The notes under the pieces: generated by a model | The model's database searches: none | The model's input: only the letters and a program-made list of their open reading frames with translations | What the model was told of the DNA's origin: nothing | Program-made: the position numbers and the translations under genes | In this document: in pieces, positions 33,034-44,993 of the stretch | How positions within the stretch are numbered: the first letter of the stretch is position 1 | Layout of the letters: each line of letters begins with the position of its first letter | NCBI GenBank assembly: GCA_026075535.2 | Contig: AP026548.1 | Location: forward strand, 4,402,001-4,466,000 | Direction: 5' to 3' | Source of the DNA: Tricholoma matsutake | Lineage: Eukaryota > Basidiomycota > Agaricomycetes > Agaricales > Tricholomataceae | DNA: 64,000 bases

Positions 33034-35694
33034 CAGTTGACTCCCTCATAACCCATAGCCCTGATAACCCATACTCCCTTGTAACCCATACATTTTTTGA
33101 TCCACCAAGTTGGTAGGCGGGGGATTTGAACCCATAACCCATACTCCCTGATACCCCATAACCCATACCTTTTTTGAGGCAAAACCCATACATTTTATTA
33201 CCATATATATACTAGTGCAGTTGGTCATGTCAACTTCAATGGGCCACAGACATATAATTTACTCTCTCAATACTCAAATTCCAGCTACCCATGCCATTAA
33301 AGCCTCTTGAGGTCCTCAAAAAGGGGCTGAAAATCTTGCAGGATCAGGTTAAAGCCAAGAAAGAGAAGCTACAGGCTCAGCTGCATGTGAAAAAGTCAAT
33401 ATCATCACTTGATGAGAATTGGCTTGACAACGAGGCAAATTTGGTGGATGAGCGACGGGTTTTGGACGCGCTGGAAAATGCTTCGGATTATGAGAGGGGC
33501 TGCGAAAGACTTGATGAGACACAAAAGGGCGTCGTAAGGAGATTACGGGAGGTGGCAGGTGACCTGAGCAAGGCTGTAGGAAGGAAGTGGAAAAGTGCGT
33601 GAACAATTATGGCTCATCATTGCAGTAACATTGAACCGACATAAAGGATCTGAACCCAAACCTAAAGAACCCAGTGAGAAGAAAATGTCAAATAAGGAAT
33701 GTAGCGCACCTGTTTTCACCAAGAAGGAGAATGCGACGCTTGCCCAGTGCATTGAAATCTTGGACTGGTATCATAAGAATGGCAAAAACCAGTCAAAAAC
33801 GGCAAAACACTTTGATCCAATATATCTAAACCTAAAGATGAATCAGCCACTAGTCTCTGCATGGGTAAAGGGTGAAGCAAAATGGTGGGAAGAATGGGCA
33901 CATAGCAGCGGAGGACACACGGCTAAACGGGCCCATCAAACACAGCATCCAGAAGTCACCGAAATGATGGAGCTATGGGTGTCAAAGGCAATGGCAGAGA
34001 GTGTTCTGCTCACGGGTGAGGTCCTGTGCCAGAAGTGGACAAAGTTTGCAGACCTGGCGGGTGTCCCACAGGATGAATGTCTCAATCTAAGTGATGGTTG
34101 GTTGAGTCGTTTTAAGGCCAGGACTGGTTTGAAGCAATTTAAGTGCCATGGTGATGCAGCATCAGCAGATCTGGAAGCAGTGAAGAGAGAGCAAAAACGT
34201 GTCCAGGAGCTTATCGATAAGTATGGCTATGAGCTGCGGGATATCTTCAACATGGATGAGACTGGGTTGTTCTATGCATATGCACCATACCAATTTCCTA
34301 GTTTGAAACACACTGATTTCAGAAATAGATTGCCTCCAGATCAAGGTTTATCAGACAAGAAACATTCGGGAGTGAAGGGCTGAAAGGTCAGACTCACCTA
34401 TGCGTTCACATCTAACGTGGACAGGTCTGAGAAACTACCACCTATCATTATTGGTAAAGTGAAGAGACCTCGAGTGTTCCAAAAGAAATCAGGCAAACAG
34501 CTTGGCTTCTACTATCGGAACAACGCAAAGGCTTGGATGACTTCGGTGCTCTATCAAGAATGGATTCAGGAGTGGGATTCTGAACTACAGGTGAAAAACC
34601 GCAAGATCCTTCTTTTACAAGATAATTTCTCTGGTCACATTGTTCCAGATGGTCTTCAGAATATCTGTGTCGAAAATTTTGAGCCAAATCTCACTGCACA
34701 TGTCCAGCCAATGGATCAGGGGATTATCCAATGCTTCAAAGCTCATTACCATGCAAAATACATTCAACGCACCATTGACCATTATGAGGAAGGGGTCACT
34801 CCCTCCAAAATCTATGATATTGACCAACTCCAAGCAATGCGGCTTGCGGATGTGGCCTGGCACGAGGTGGACATGACTACAATCAGAAATTGCTGGAAGA
34901 AGGCCACTATTCTTCCCCTTGCTTCTCCCATACCAGCTCCCAATCCAAGCATCACTGTCTCATCCCTCCTCAATGGCGACAACACCCATGGTATTGAAGA
35001 TCCAGCCACACATGCTGAGAAGCAGCTTACTTGTGCTCTTGACGAGTTGGAATCAACTGGGGTACTTCAGCTGAGCAACAGGATGTATATTGAGGCACTG
35101 CTCAATCCAGCTGATGAGTTGCCACAGGTAATGGAAGAGACAACAGATGAAGAAATATGCCAGGCCATGTTAGATGCAAGAAAAGCGCAGGAAGAGGGAC
35201 TGATTAATGGCGGAGATGATGATGTCGATGATGATTCATCTGCCATTGAGCCGTGTCCTACACATCACGAAGTACTTCAGGCAGCTTCTGTCATTAATAA
35301 GTATATTGATACTCTCAATGATCCCATTGCGCACAGCCTAGAGGGTGTTCTGGCTTCTTTTAGATATCAAATGTGGTTGGAGATGTCTTGTTCCATGAAA
35401 TCTACTCATCTCACTGACTACTTTCATCATGTATAATCTTCAAATAATTTGAAAAACAGTTACTTTAGCTGTATATAGTTTACATTATAGCTGTACATAG
35501 TTCTACTCTAGAGTTGGCACCAGAAATGTAGAGTTGGCACCAGAAATGGCCCTACATGCGTCGAAATACATATCTGAAAATTTCCTGGATTTTTTCGGAC
35601 CTAATTTTAGAACATTCCTCAAACCCCATACTCCCTCATAACCCATAGCCTGGGGTGTCCACCGAGGGGGTATGGGTTATGAGGGAGTCGACTG
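33034..35694 (+). mobile_element. pogo/Fot1-like Tc1-mariner transposon
   Basis: A 2661-bp element with terminal inverted repeats CAGTTGACTCCCTCATAACC (left) and the complementary GGTTATGAGGGAGTCGACTG (right). It is flanked by TA on both sides (33032-33033, 35695-35696), the Tc1/mariner target. It is inserted in LTR E2. Extra copies of 'ataacccatactccc' occur inside both ends (33060-33180, 35625-35660), a subterminal repeat. It encodes the transposase at 33291-35436. Confidence 0.9.
33291..35436 (+). pseudogene. pogo-family DDE_1 transposase with one premature TGA
   Basis: Exon 1 (33291-33594) is a charged coiled-coil region. A short intron 33595-33625 keeps the frame. Next comes a psq/CENP-B-type HTH (ATLAQCIEILDWYHKNGKNQ, about 33733-33792) and a second DNA-binding region (LSDGWLSRFKARTGLK). 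The DDE domain follows with FNMDETGLFYAYAP (first Asp, about 34250) and LLLQDNFSGH (second Asp, about 34611-34640). The third acidic position lies downstream in the VQPMDQGIIQ region. A single in-frame TGA at 34381-34383 splits it. It cuts and pastes pogo elements at TA sites; this copy needs the stop to be bypassed, so it is probably dead. Confidence 0.88.
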
Positions 35695-36054
35695 TACTTA
35701 TATTGTCTTTTGCCTCAAGTTTTCCACATGTTTGCCTCATGTTCTCTAGCCTTTGTAGGTACTTTCTTTATTTTATATAAAAAGATGTACTAGATACAAA
35801 GAAAAACAAGAAAGTCATCGTCTTCCTCCCAGATCACAGTGATTTGAGAGTACAGTTTAGTCTTATTCAGTCCAAAGTTTGGTGTTTTATGCTAAACTTC
35901 CTCGAAATTCCTCGAAATTCCTCGCATTACGCTATTTTCGCTCTCGCTTCCCTCGATTAGCCTTTTTGTCACTTCTACTACTTGTCTAGTCCCCCAATCT
36001 TGCGTCCGAACATACCAGCGCACTCGAAACTCCTTGAAACCTCTTCGAAAAATA

Positions 36055-36145
36055 TTGCGACATCTCGAAAATCATTGCAACACCTCGCAAATCATTGCAA
36101 GGTCTCGCAAATCATCACAACCACTCGAAAATCATTGCAAGCCCT
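36055..36145 (+). repeat. About 18-bp tandem repeats in LTR E2
   Basis: Four to five tandem copies of a ctcgaaaatcattgcaac-like unit with variants ctcgcaaatc. The repeats are comparable in nature, not sequence, to the short repeats in E3 (9200-9250). Confidence 0.65.
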
Positions 36146-36319
36146 TGAAACACATTCTTTTAGCCTTGAACTGCTTTGACAAGCAGTCCTTTTATGACTA
36201 TTTGACGGTCGATCTGACAGGTGACATCTGGAGGGCCTCGCAACCTTCCTCTGACTCGTGTTATACCATCTGAAGCCATTTTGTGGGTTTTGTTTGGGTT
36301 TCCAGATTGAGTATCATCA

Positions 36320-38873
36320 CCGCATTGCTGATGGTGATGAGTGGAAAACCACTTTCTGCACCCGCTACAGATCCTTCGAGTGGTTGATGGTTTCCTTTGG
36401 ACTCACTAATGCACCCACAGCTTTCCAGCGGTTTATGAATGACATCTTCAGCAACATGCTGGATTTTTGTGTCATCGTGTACCTCGATGACATCCTAATC
36501 TACTCTGACAACAAGTCCCAGCATGGGGCTTATGTCAAGGAAGTCCTCCACCGTCTCCGGAAAAATGGACTTTACGCCTCTCCACAGAAATGTGAATTTC
36601 ACAAAGACACCGTTGAATATCTGGGTTTCATCTTGTCACTGGATGGACTGTGGATGTCTGAGGATAAAGTCAAAACTGTGCTCGACTGGCCCAAGCCTAG
36701 GAAAGTCAAGGATATACAATCCTTCCTAGGCTTTTGCAACTTTTACCGCCACTTCATTAATGGCTATTCAGACATTGTCATCCCACTCACCCGCTTGATG
36801 CAGAAATCCACACCCTGGGACTTCAACAAGAAGTGCCACGACGCTTTCAAAAAGCTCAAACAAGAATTCACTCATGCCCCCATCTTAACTCAATGGGTAC
36901 CTGACTCACAGATGGTACTCAAAACCGACGCTTCCAACTATGCCCTAGCGGCTATCCTTTCAGTTTACACTGTGGATGGAGAAATCCATCTGGTGGCCTT
37001 TCATTCCCGTTCCTTTAATCCTGATGAACTAAATTATGACACCCATGATAAGGAACTCTTGGCAATTTTTGAAGCCTTCAAACACTGGTGGCAGTATTTC
37101 AAGGGTTCCGCAAACCCGGTTGATGTGGTCACTGACCACAAAAATCTTGAATACTTCAGCACTACTAAGTTGCTCACCTGCTGCCAGGCCCATTGGTCTG
37201 AATACCTTTCACAGTTCAATCTCATCATCCACTTCTGCCCTGGAAAATTGGGGGCCAAGCCAGACACACTCACAAGACATTGGGACATCTACCGCAAAGG
37301 GGGAAATAAACCTGACCAACTTCCGACCTGTATTCACACAGGAACAACTCACTTCTTCCCTTCATGCCACCTACCTTGCAACACCTATCCTTCAACAAGC
37401 AGTAATCATGGATGTTGAGAAACTCCACCACGACATCTGCACCTCCCTACCCCTTGACCCCCTATCATCTGCACATCTTCCAACACCTGTCAACCCCAAC
37501 TGGACCATAGATGAGGCAGGTCTTCTCCACCACTTTGACTGGATCTATGTTCTGGACATTGTGGATCTCTGCCTCAAGGTCCTTCAGTACAAACACAATC
37601 ATATCCTCTCTGGCCACTTCAGACAAAATGAACCCAGCAGCTTGTCCATCGGGAATATGTCTGGCCAAACCTCCGCACCTTTGTGCAGGAATTCTGCAAA
37701 TCCTGTACCACTTGCAAACGATCCAAATCGCCTCAACACAAACCCTAGGGGTTCCTAAAGCAACTTCCGGTCCCAGAACAACCTTGGAACTCAATCTCCA
37801 TGGATTTCATGGAACAACTACCCGACTCCGATGGCCACACAGCTATCCTGGTCATCGTTGACTGCCTGACCAAACAAGGCATTTTCATCCCAACTGTCAA
37901 TGAAATCACAGCCCAAGAATTAGCCAACCTGTTCATCCTCCACATCTTCTCCAAGCATGGTGTCCTGTTGAACGTCACATGTGACCAGGGATCTGAGTTC
38001 ATCTCCCATTTCTTCTGTTCCCTCGGAAAAGCACTTGACATGCGGATCCATTTCACTTCCAGTTATCACCCGCAAGGTGATGGTCAGATGGAACAACTTA
38101 ATCAGACCTTGGAGCAGTACCTGCGGATCTTCTGCAACTATCAGCAGGAGGACTGGTCTCACCTCTTACCCTTGGGTGAATTTGCCTACAACAATGCTCC
38201 CTCTGCCTCTACAGGTGTATCCCCTTTCTTTGCCAACAAAGGCTACCACCCAAACATTTCCGTCTTCCCCAAATGCAACTTGGGCTCACAACATGCCCAC
38301 GAGTTTGTCATTGACTTAGATGACCTTCATCAGGAACTTCAAAAACAGCTTGCAGCTGCTCAAGAGCGTTATCAAGGCCCTGCGGACAAACATCAGGCAC
38401 CCGCACCCAACTTCAACATTGGTGACCCTGCCTACGTCACTGCGGAAAATATCCACACCACTCGTCCCTCCAAGAAACTTTCTGAAAAGAACCATGGTCC
38501 TTTTGAAATCATTGCCTGCCTGGGTACTCACTCAGTCACCCTGCGGCTTCTGGACCAGATGTGGGCCATCCACCCTGTTTTCCATGTCTCTCAACTAGAA
38601 AAACACTTCCCAAACACAATTCCAAATTGAGCACAACCTCCACCTCCGATCACCATCAAAGATGAGCTCGAATATGAGATCACCGAAGTCCTCGACTCCA
38701 AGGTCAACAACCAACATCACTGCACAATTCTCTACCTCGTCCAATGGGAAGGTTACCAGGGAACCGATGAAGAGACCTCCTGGCTACCTGTTATGGAACT
38801 TGACCACGCCCAAGAACTCCTTGCAGATTTTCACACCCGCTACCCACAGAAACCTGGACCATTACCCACTTAA
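36320..38873 (+). pseudogene. Gypsy element A pol: RT catalytic part, RNase H, integrase, chromodomain
   Basis: RT resumes RIADGDEWK and has the intact active site YLDDILIY (about 36480-36503). RNase H: KTDASNYALAA (about 36920) and NYDTHDKELLAI. Integrase: zinc-binding region around 37560-37740 with frame breaks, catalytic SMDFMEQL (about 37800) and CDQGSEF (about 37982). The Glu-bearing QMEQLNQTLEQYL follows at about 38085. The chromodomain reads YEITEVLDSKVNN...LYLVQWEGYQG (about 38670-38762) and ends at TAA 38871-38873. A TGA at 38628-38630 precedes the chromodomain. The chromodomain places A among the chromoviruses and suggests targeting to histone-marked chromatin. Confidence 0.88.
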
Positions 38874-38881
38874 AGACTAAT

Positions 38882-39295
38882 TGTAAGGGGACTAGGGGGG
38901 TGCCCTGTGTGTTTCTCCTATTTTTTATGTTCGTTCTATATTTTTCCTCACTTCATTTCCTTCTATTCTTCATTTTCTATGATTTTTCTGGATTTTATGA
39001 CTAATTTCCCTTTCTATCATGTTTGTGCATGTTGACAGTTTTATATTTAGAGGCGGAGTACCCCTTCCAACATCTACCCCTTGGTATGATGTCATTCGGC
39101 GGCCTATCTCCGCCTTTTCTATTTTTAGGTTATTATTTGATTTTGTTGTCTTCACATATACTGGGCATCGGCAAAGGGATCCTTAGAATTTTCTCTTCGG
39201 ATTTCCCTTTGCTAGGTGCATCCCCAATCCCTGTAATATGTAGTATAATTTTAACTTCAGATTTCCCTTTGCTAGAGGCTGAGGTTGCCCTTATA
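38882..39295 (+). repeat. 5' LTR of Gypsy element B1 (right end of the inversion)
   Basis: 414 bp, TGTAAGG...CCCTTATA. The primer-binding site AGAAAACTCT (39298-39307) complements AGAGTTTTCT in LTR B (44330-44339; AGAATTTTCT in this copy at 39185-39194). The left flank is CTAAT in element A and does not match the right flank of the 3' LTR (GGTAG). The gag reading frame stays open through this LTR from about 39023. Confidence 0.86.
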
Positions 39296-40564
39296 GTAGA
39301 AAACTCTCCCCTAAGGCCCGAAATTGCAAATGCACTGCCCAAGATAGGCAGGCATGGAGTGGACGAGGCTTCCCAAAGCTCCACAGACTCCCTACACACT
39401 GTTCCAGACAGTCTCATCTTTACTGCACCACCATTTTTGCCAAATGTGCCCCCTAGCAACATGGACACATCAGAGCGCCTTGATGTGCTTGAAAGCGATG
39501 TTTCCAGAATATGCGCGCAAATCGATTCAGTTAAATCTATGATCAAAAACTTTGTTAGGACCCTCCAGACTAACCCTACGACCAATATTCCCCCCATTGC
39601 GACTCCAAGCACCCCCAACAATGACGTACTGCCAAACGCGCCCACTAAAGAGCGCGCCCAGATCAAACCATCTCCCCCCACTGAATGTAATGGTGCACAT
39701 GCACAGGGATGTGCATTCCTTAATTCCTGTGAGTTATACATTAGTCTCCAGTCACATCAATTCATCGATGAGGCTGCAAAGATTTATTGGGCCTTCACAT
39801 ACATGAAATCTGAATGCGCCTATCTCTATGTGGACCGTATTCTGTGTCAAACTAAAGAACTTGGTTCTCTACCTTTCTCCACTTGGGGTGACTTTCGAGC
39901 CGAGTTTGTATGCCACTTTTGTCCCCTCAACGAGCACCACCGAGCAGTGACACGACTCGAGTCATCCTCTTACCACCAGGCGCATCGATCCATGGAGGAT
40001 TATATCGATGAGTTTAAGGATTTGGTGGACATGGCAGGATATGGGAGTGGGTTACCAGTGGTGGTGAAGTTCCAACGGGGCCTCAATCGAGAAATTCAGG
40101 ACCAGATTGCACAGATGTTGGAAGGGCACCCAGCAGATGATGATATCTATGCTTGGTATGAGGCTGCTTCACTCTGTGATGAGAACCGACTCACAAATGT
40201 GGTGTTTAATGCTGCATTCCATGCTCCAACTACCACTCATGTGCCCTACACCTTCAATCGAACCCTTCCCCACCTTAACCCCATTCCTGTTCGTCAGACT
40301 CCCACACCAGCCATCAATGTCCCAGTACCAAATGGATGTTGATGCGGCCCGCAGCCGTGTGCGTAGGTTGGATCTCTGCTACCGCTGTGGGGAAACTGGG
40401 CACAGGGCTGGAGTGTGTCCCCATTGTCAGGATATCCGCATGCTCACCCCCAAGGGATGAGATGAACTCCTCCAAGACTTGTTGGCACTTGTAGATGTTG
40501 AGGAAGCGAAGGAGCAGGTTGCAGAGGAGATCAAGTCAGAAGTTGTAGAGGAGCAGGATTTTTC
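39296..40564 (+). pseudogene. Gypsy element B1 gag
   Basis: Gag starts at the first downstream Met (about 39462, MDTSERLDVLESD) with a predicted coiled coil, then the capsid domain (FSTWGDFRAEFVCHF, MEDYIDEFKDLVDMAG). The frame ends PVPNGC* at 40342. A +1 shift at ccaaatgg gives MDVDAARSRV and the CCHC knuckle CYRCGETGHRAGVC (about 40377-40418). Element B2 has the same extra base at the same place. A TGA at 40458-40460 and another at 40578-40580 separate gag from protease. Confidence 0.82.
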
Positions 40565-40576
40565 TATTCACAGCGA

Positions 40577-43500
40577 GTGAATTGTACACCCTCACTGCCT
40601 GTCCATAACCACTTGGAAGTCTTGTCAGTTGAATCCCCAGAGAATGAATCCATTTCTGTGACTGTTCCCCTCTCTGACCCTTTGAAGTTGGCTGAAGATG
40701 TACCTGCTCTTCCCATCTCTCCCTCTGCTCCACACCCCAAAATTAAATCATGGGAGCATAAACTACCACACAAATATATTGTTGCGTCCACCCCCTCTAC
40801 ACATTCCTTGAACCTAGCAATTGAACAGCAGACGACCGACACTGGACAGATACTCGGTGTCTCTGCGCTCCTGGACTCTGGTGCAACCGGTCTCTTCATC
40901 AATGCCCATCTTGCACAACAACATCGCCTAAATACTCACTCACTCTCATGTCCGATACCTGTGTATAATGTGGATGGGTCCCCAAACGAAGCTGGTGCCA
41001 TCCAAGAGGTTGTAGACCTGGTCCTCCATTACAAAGATCATAGTGAGCATGCCCTTTTTGCTGTCACTCAATTAGGAAAGCAGAAGGTGATTTTGGGCAA
41101 TCTGTGGCTTCGAGACCATAACCCAGAGGTTGACTGGCATACTGGGGAGGTTACCATGAGCTGATGTCCATCCCACTGTCATACTTGTTTCACAGAAGCC
41201 AGGCAAGAATGTTGTGGACAGAAGGCCACAATACAACGTACTCAGAAGTGTCGTGCCAGACCCCTGCCTATACCTGAAGTGGAGTTGGAAGGGGTTCCTG
41301 ATCTGATGCTGGACTCAGATGATGATGATGAGGAGCCAGAGGAAGTAGAGGAAGGTGATTGGATCTTCTACACTGCGATTCATCCATCACACAAGGTGTG
41401 TGCTACATTGAACATATCCCAACACCTCACCGAGGCCTTCCACAAAAACAATGCTGCTAAATCCTCTACTAATTCCTTGCTCCCTCATCTCCATGAGTTT
41501 GGAGATGTGTTTTCCAAGGAATCATTTGACTCTCTCCCTGCGCGCAAGCCATGGGATCACACAATTGAACTCACCCCCAGTGCAACTCCTTCATCCTGAA
41601 AGGTCTATCCTCTCTCTCCTGAAGAACAACGACAGCTTGACCAGTTCATCAATGAGCACCTGGCCTCTGGACATATTCGACCATCGAAGTTACCCATGGC
41701 CTCCCCCTTTTTCTTTGTCAAGAAGAAGGATGGCTCACTTCGACTGGTTCAAGACTACAGAAGGCTCAATGACATCATGGTCAGACATCACTACCCATTA
41801 CCTCTCATCTCCAAACTCATAAACCAGCTCTGTGGAGCCTGATACTTCACCAAGCTTGACATCCGTTGGGGCTACAACAATGTGAGGATAAAGGAGGGAG
41901 ATGAGTGGAAGGCAGCCTTTCATATCAACCATGGTCTTTTTGAACCGCTTGTCATGTTCTTTGGCCTTACTAATAGTCCTGCCACCTTTCAGACCATGAT
42001 GAACAACATTTTCCATGACCTCATCCTCAAAGCCATTGTCTGCATCTATCTCGATGACATCCTCATCTTCACTCGCACAGTTGAAGAGCACCCTTGCATC
42101 ACACGCCTCGTCCTAGAATGACTGCGATGGTACAAACTCTACCTTCATCAGGACAAGTGCAAGTTTGAGAAGACCAAGATCAAGTACCTCAGCCTGATTA
42201 TCTCAGAGGGTCAGGTGGAGATGGATCCTATCAAGGTGAACGGGGTCACAGCTTGGCCAACGCCCATGAACAAGAAAGAGGTGCAGTCTTTCCTGGGCTT
42301 CATCAATTTCTATTGGCGTTTTATCCAGGATTTCTCACATCATGCATGACCACTGTTCAACTTGACAGGAAAGGAGGCATGGAAGTGGGATAATGCACAA
42401 CAGGAGGCATTTGAAAAGCTTAAGGAGATGGTCACTTCCACTCCCATTCTTACCTTTGCTGATGATTCACATCCTTTTCAAGTAGAACCCAACAGTTCTG
42501 ACTTTGTGACAGGCACTGTGTTGTCTCAGCAGTCTCCAGAAGACCAGAAGTGGCATCCTGTTGCATTCTACTCCAAAAGCCTTAGTGCTGTAGAGTGAAA
42601 CTATGAGATCCATGACAAGGAGATGTTGGTGATAATGCATGTGCTTGAGGAGTGGCGACACTTCCTTGAGGGTGCCCAACACAAGGTGGAAATTTGGATG
42701 GATCACAAGAATCTCGAGTACTTTATGACAGCCAAGAAATTGAACCGTCATCAAGCTCATTGGTCCCTGTATCTATCCAGATTCAACTTCTCCTTGCACC
42801 ACCATCCAGGTCACAGCATGCAGAAGACCGATGCCCTCTCCTGACGTGCAGACCATGGGGATGGCAGCGATGACAACCAAAACATTGTGTTGTTGCAGCC
42901 AGACCTGTTCACCATTCGGGCACTGGAAGGCATTGCAGCCCAGGGCGAGGAGCGGGACATCCTACATGACATTTGTTGTGCAAACCGTAGCGGTTTACAT
43001 GAGGATGTTGTCACCCGAGCTGTTAAAGAACAGAAGAAGGGATCCACCCTTTCCTTGTGTGCAGCAGAGTGGGCTGAAAAGGAGGACTTGTTGTAAGTTC
43101 ACTCGCAAGCTGTACCGACTCCTGGGAATCAAACTCCTTGCTTTGACCGCCTATCACCCACAAACTGACGGCCAGACTGAGCGAATCAACCAGGAACTGG
43201 AGCAGTACATCTGCATCTTTGTCAATGAATGCCAGGACAATTGGGACAATCTTCTCCCCTTGGCCGAGTTCAGATACAACAACCATATCCCTGCTTCCAC
43301 TCAACAGACCCCTTTCCTCTTAGACACTGGACAACATCCACACATGGGATTTGAACCTCGCCAAACTCCTTCACAGATCGAGACAGTGAATGAGTTCACA
43401 GAATGCATGCGGGATAGCTTGGAGGAGGCAAAGGCAGCCTTAGCAAAGGCAAAGGATGACATGGCACACTTTTACAACCAATGCCATTCTCCGACCCCTC

Positions 43501-43997
43501 AGTACAAGGTTGGTGATCAAGTTTATCTTGACTCCAGTGACATCTCTACTACGCGTCCATCCAAGAAACTTGCTTATCACTTCCTGGGACCTTTCCCCAT
43601 TGTCAAGTGTGTTGGAATGCATGCCTATCGTCTACGCCTCCCAGCCTCCATGTCCAGACTCCACCCAGTCTTCCATGTTGTCAAACTCCTTCCAGCTCCC
43701 CCAGATTCATTCCCGGGATGCCATTCACACCCACCACCACCTACAGTGATAGAGGGAGAACCCCAATATGAAGTCGAGTCAATCTTGGACAGCCAGTTGC
43801 ATCAAGGATAACTCCAGTATTTGGTGCATTGGAAGGGTTATGGATATGAGGAGAACTCATGGGTCGAAGAGTCTGATGTGAATGCCCCTCGGTTAGTCAA
43901 GGAATTCCACCGACGGCACACTGCTGCACCACGTCGCATTCAAGTCATGGACTTTGGTCATATGCGATTTCAAATGCATCGGGGTGATCCATCTTAG
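40577..43997 (+). pseudogene. Gypsy element B1 pol with internal integrase deletion
   Basis: Protease ALLDSGATGLFIN (about 40867). [16 protein letters not shown] segment near 41715, YPLPLISKL (about 41793) and YLDDILIF (about 42050), active site intact. RNase H follows at 42360-42600. TGA stops stand at Arg positions (42119, 42347, 42596, 42842), one of which is still CGA in B2. At about 43096 the sequence jumps from KEDLL to FTRKLYRLLGI. About 470 bp present in B2 are missing, covering the integrase zinc-binding domain and first two catalytic Asp. AYHPQTDGQTERINQELEQY, the GPF/Y region and a chromodomain (YEVESILDSQL, about 43765) remain, with the stop at 43995-43997. Inactive. Confidence 0.86.
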
Positions 43998-44008
43998 AGA
44001 GGGGGTGA

Positions 44009-44440
44009 TGTAAGGGGACTAGGGGGACTAGGGGGGTGCCCTGTGTGTTTCTCCTATTTTTTACACATGTTCTATATTTTTCCTCACCTCATTTCCTTCT
44101 ATTCTTCATTTTCTATGATTTTCCGGATTTTATTACTAATTTCCCTTTCTATCATGTTTGTGCATGTTGACAGTTTTATATTTAGAGGCAGAGTACCCCT
44201 TCTGACATCTACCCCTTGGTATGATGTCATTCAGTGGCCTTGATCTGCCTATCTCTGCCTTTTCTATTTTTAAATTATTATTTGATTTTGTTGTCTTCAC
44301 ATATACTGGGCATTGGCAAAGGGATCCTTAGAGTTTTCTCTTTGGATTTCCCTTTGCTAGGTGCGTCCCCAATCCCTGTAATATGTAGTATAATTTTAAC
44401 TTCAGATTTCTCTTTGCTAGAGGCTGAGGTTGCCCTTATA
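44009..44440 (+). repeat. 3' LTR of Gypsy element B1
   Basis: 432 bp, preceded by the polypurine tract AGAGAGGGGGTGA (43996-44008). TATA-like catatact (44299-44306) lies about 30 nt before the candidate start AGAGTTTTCT (44330-44339). Right flank GGTAG (44441-44445), matching the right flank of the LTR at 14536-14968. Confidence 0.88.
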
Positions 44441-44993
44441 GGTAGCCCTGCTTGGAATGATATTTTAGGCTTTCTCCAGTCTCCCTATCATTTACTCTTT
44501 GGAATTCATGTTGATTGGGACAACCCTCACACAAACAAGATTGCTGGTAGGTCACTAGAAAGAACTTAAATACTAATATGGCTAATAATATTATGTATAG
44601 GTAAAAAGGTATCCTGTGGTGCAATTTTGCTTTATTGCTGGAATTTACCTTTCAATCTCCGCTATCAACCTGACAATATCTTTATTGCTGGTCTCACACC
44701 TCCTCCTCATCTTCCTGACCCTACCACTATTTCCCATGTTCTTGATCCTGTTATTAGTTCTGTTGCCAAGTATGGTGTTGCACCCAGTCAAAATGTGCCA
44801 ACATCCAGACATCCCAATGGTATTCCTGTGCAAGCAAAATTTGCACCTGTCATTGCTGATCTGGAGGGAAGTTGGAAGGTTACTGGCTTTTTAGCACATG
44901 GTGCCACAATGTTTTGTTCCTTCTGCCTCTGTACCCAACATCAGCTAGGAGACCTTAATATGCAATCTTGGGAACTATGTAATGGTGCCCAGG
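44441..44993 (+). pseudogene. Transposase-like gene, middle part
   Basis: Continues the gene of 14969-15774. SPAWNDILGFLQSPYHLLFG (44446-44505) is followed by an intron near 44540-44600. Then FNLRYQPDNIFIAGLTPPPH, LDPVISSVAKYGVAP, GFLAHGATMFCSFCLCTQH (a CXXC-C knuckle) and WELCNGAQV follow. It is cut by element D at TSD CCAGG (44989-44993) and resumes at 53243. The upstream end is the B1 3' LTR. Confidence 0.72.

Larger units (their letters stand above)
32501..36319 (+). repeat. Solo LTR E2 (carries a pogo element)
   Basis: Bounded by TGATAGG and TATCATCA, with a 4-bp duplication CCAC/CCGC (32497-32500, 36320-36323) differing at a CpG position. Without the pogo insertion it is about 1.16 kb, homologous to E1. 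Removing it restores the RT frame of element A. Confidence 0.8.

Noticed and set aside
42467..43047. Minus-strand frames opposite B1 pol (also 56024-56287 and 57048-57335 opposite B2)
   Set aside because: Antisense shadows of conserved RNase H/integrase codons; the sense frames carry the domains.
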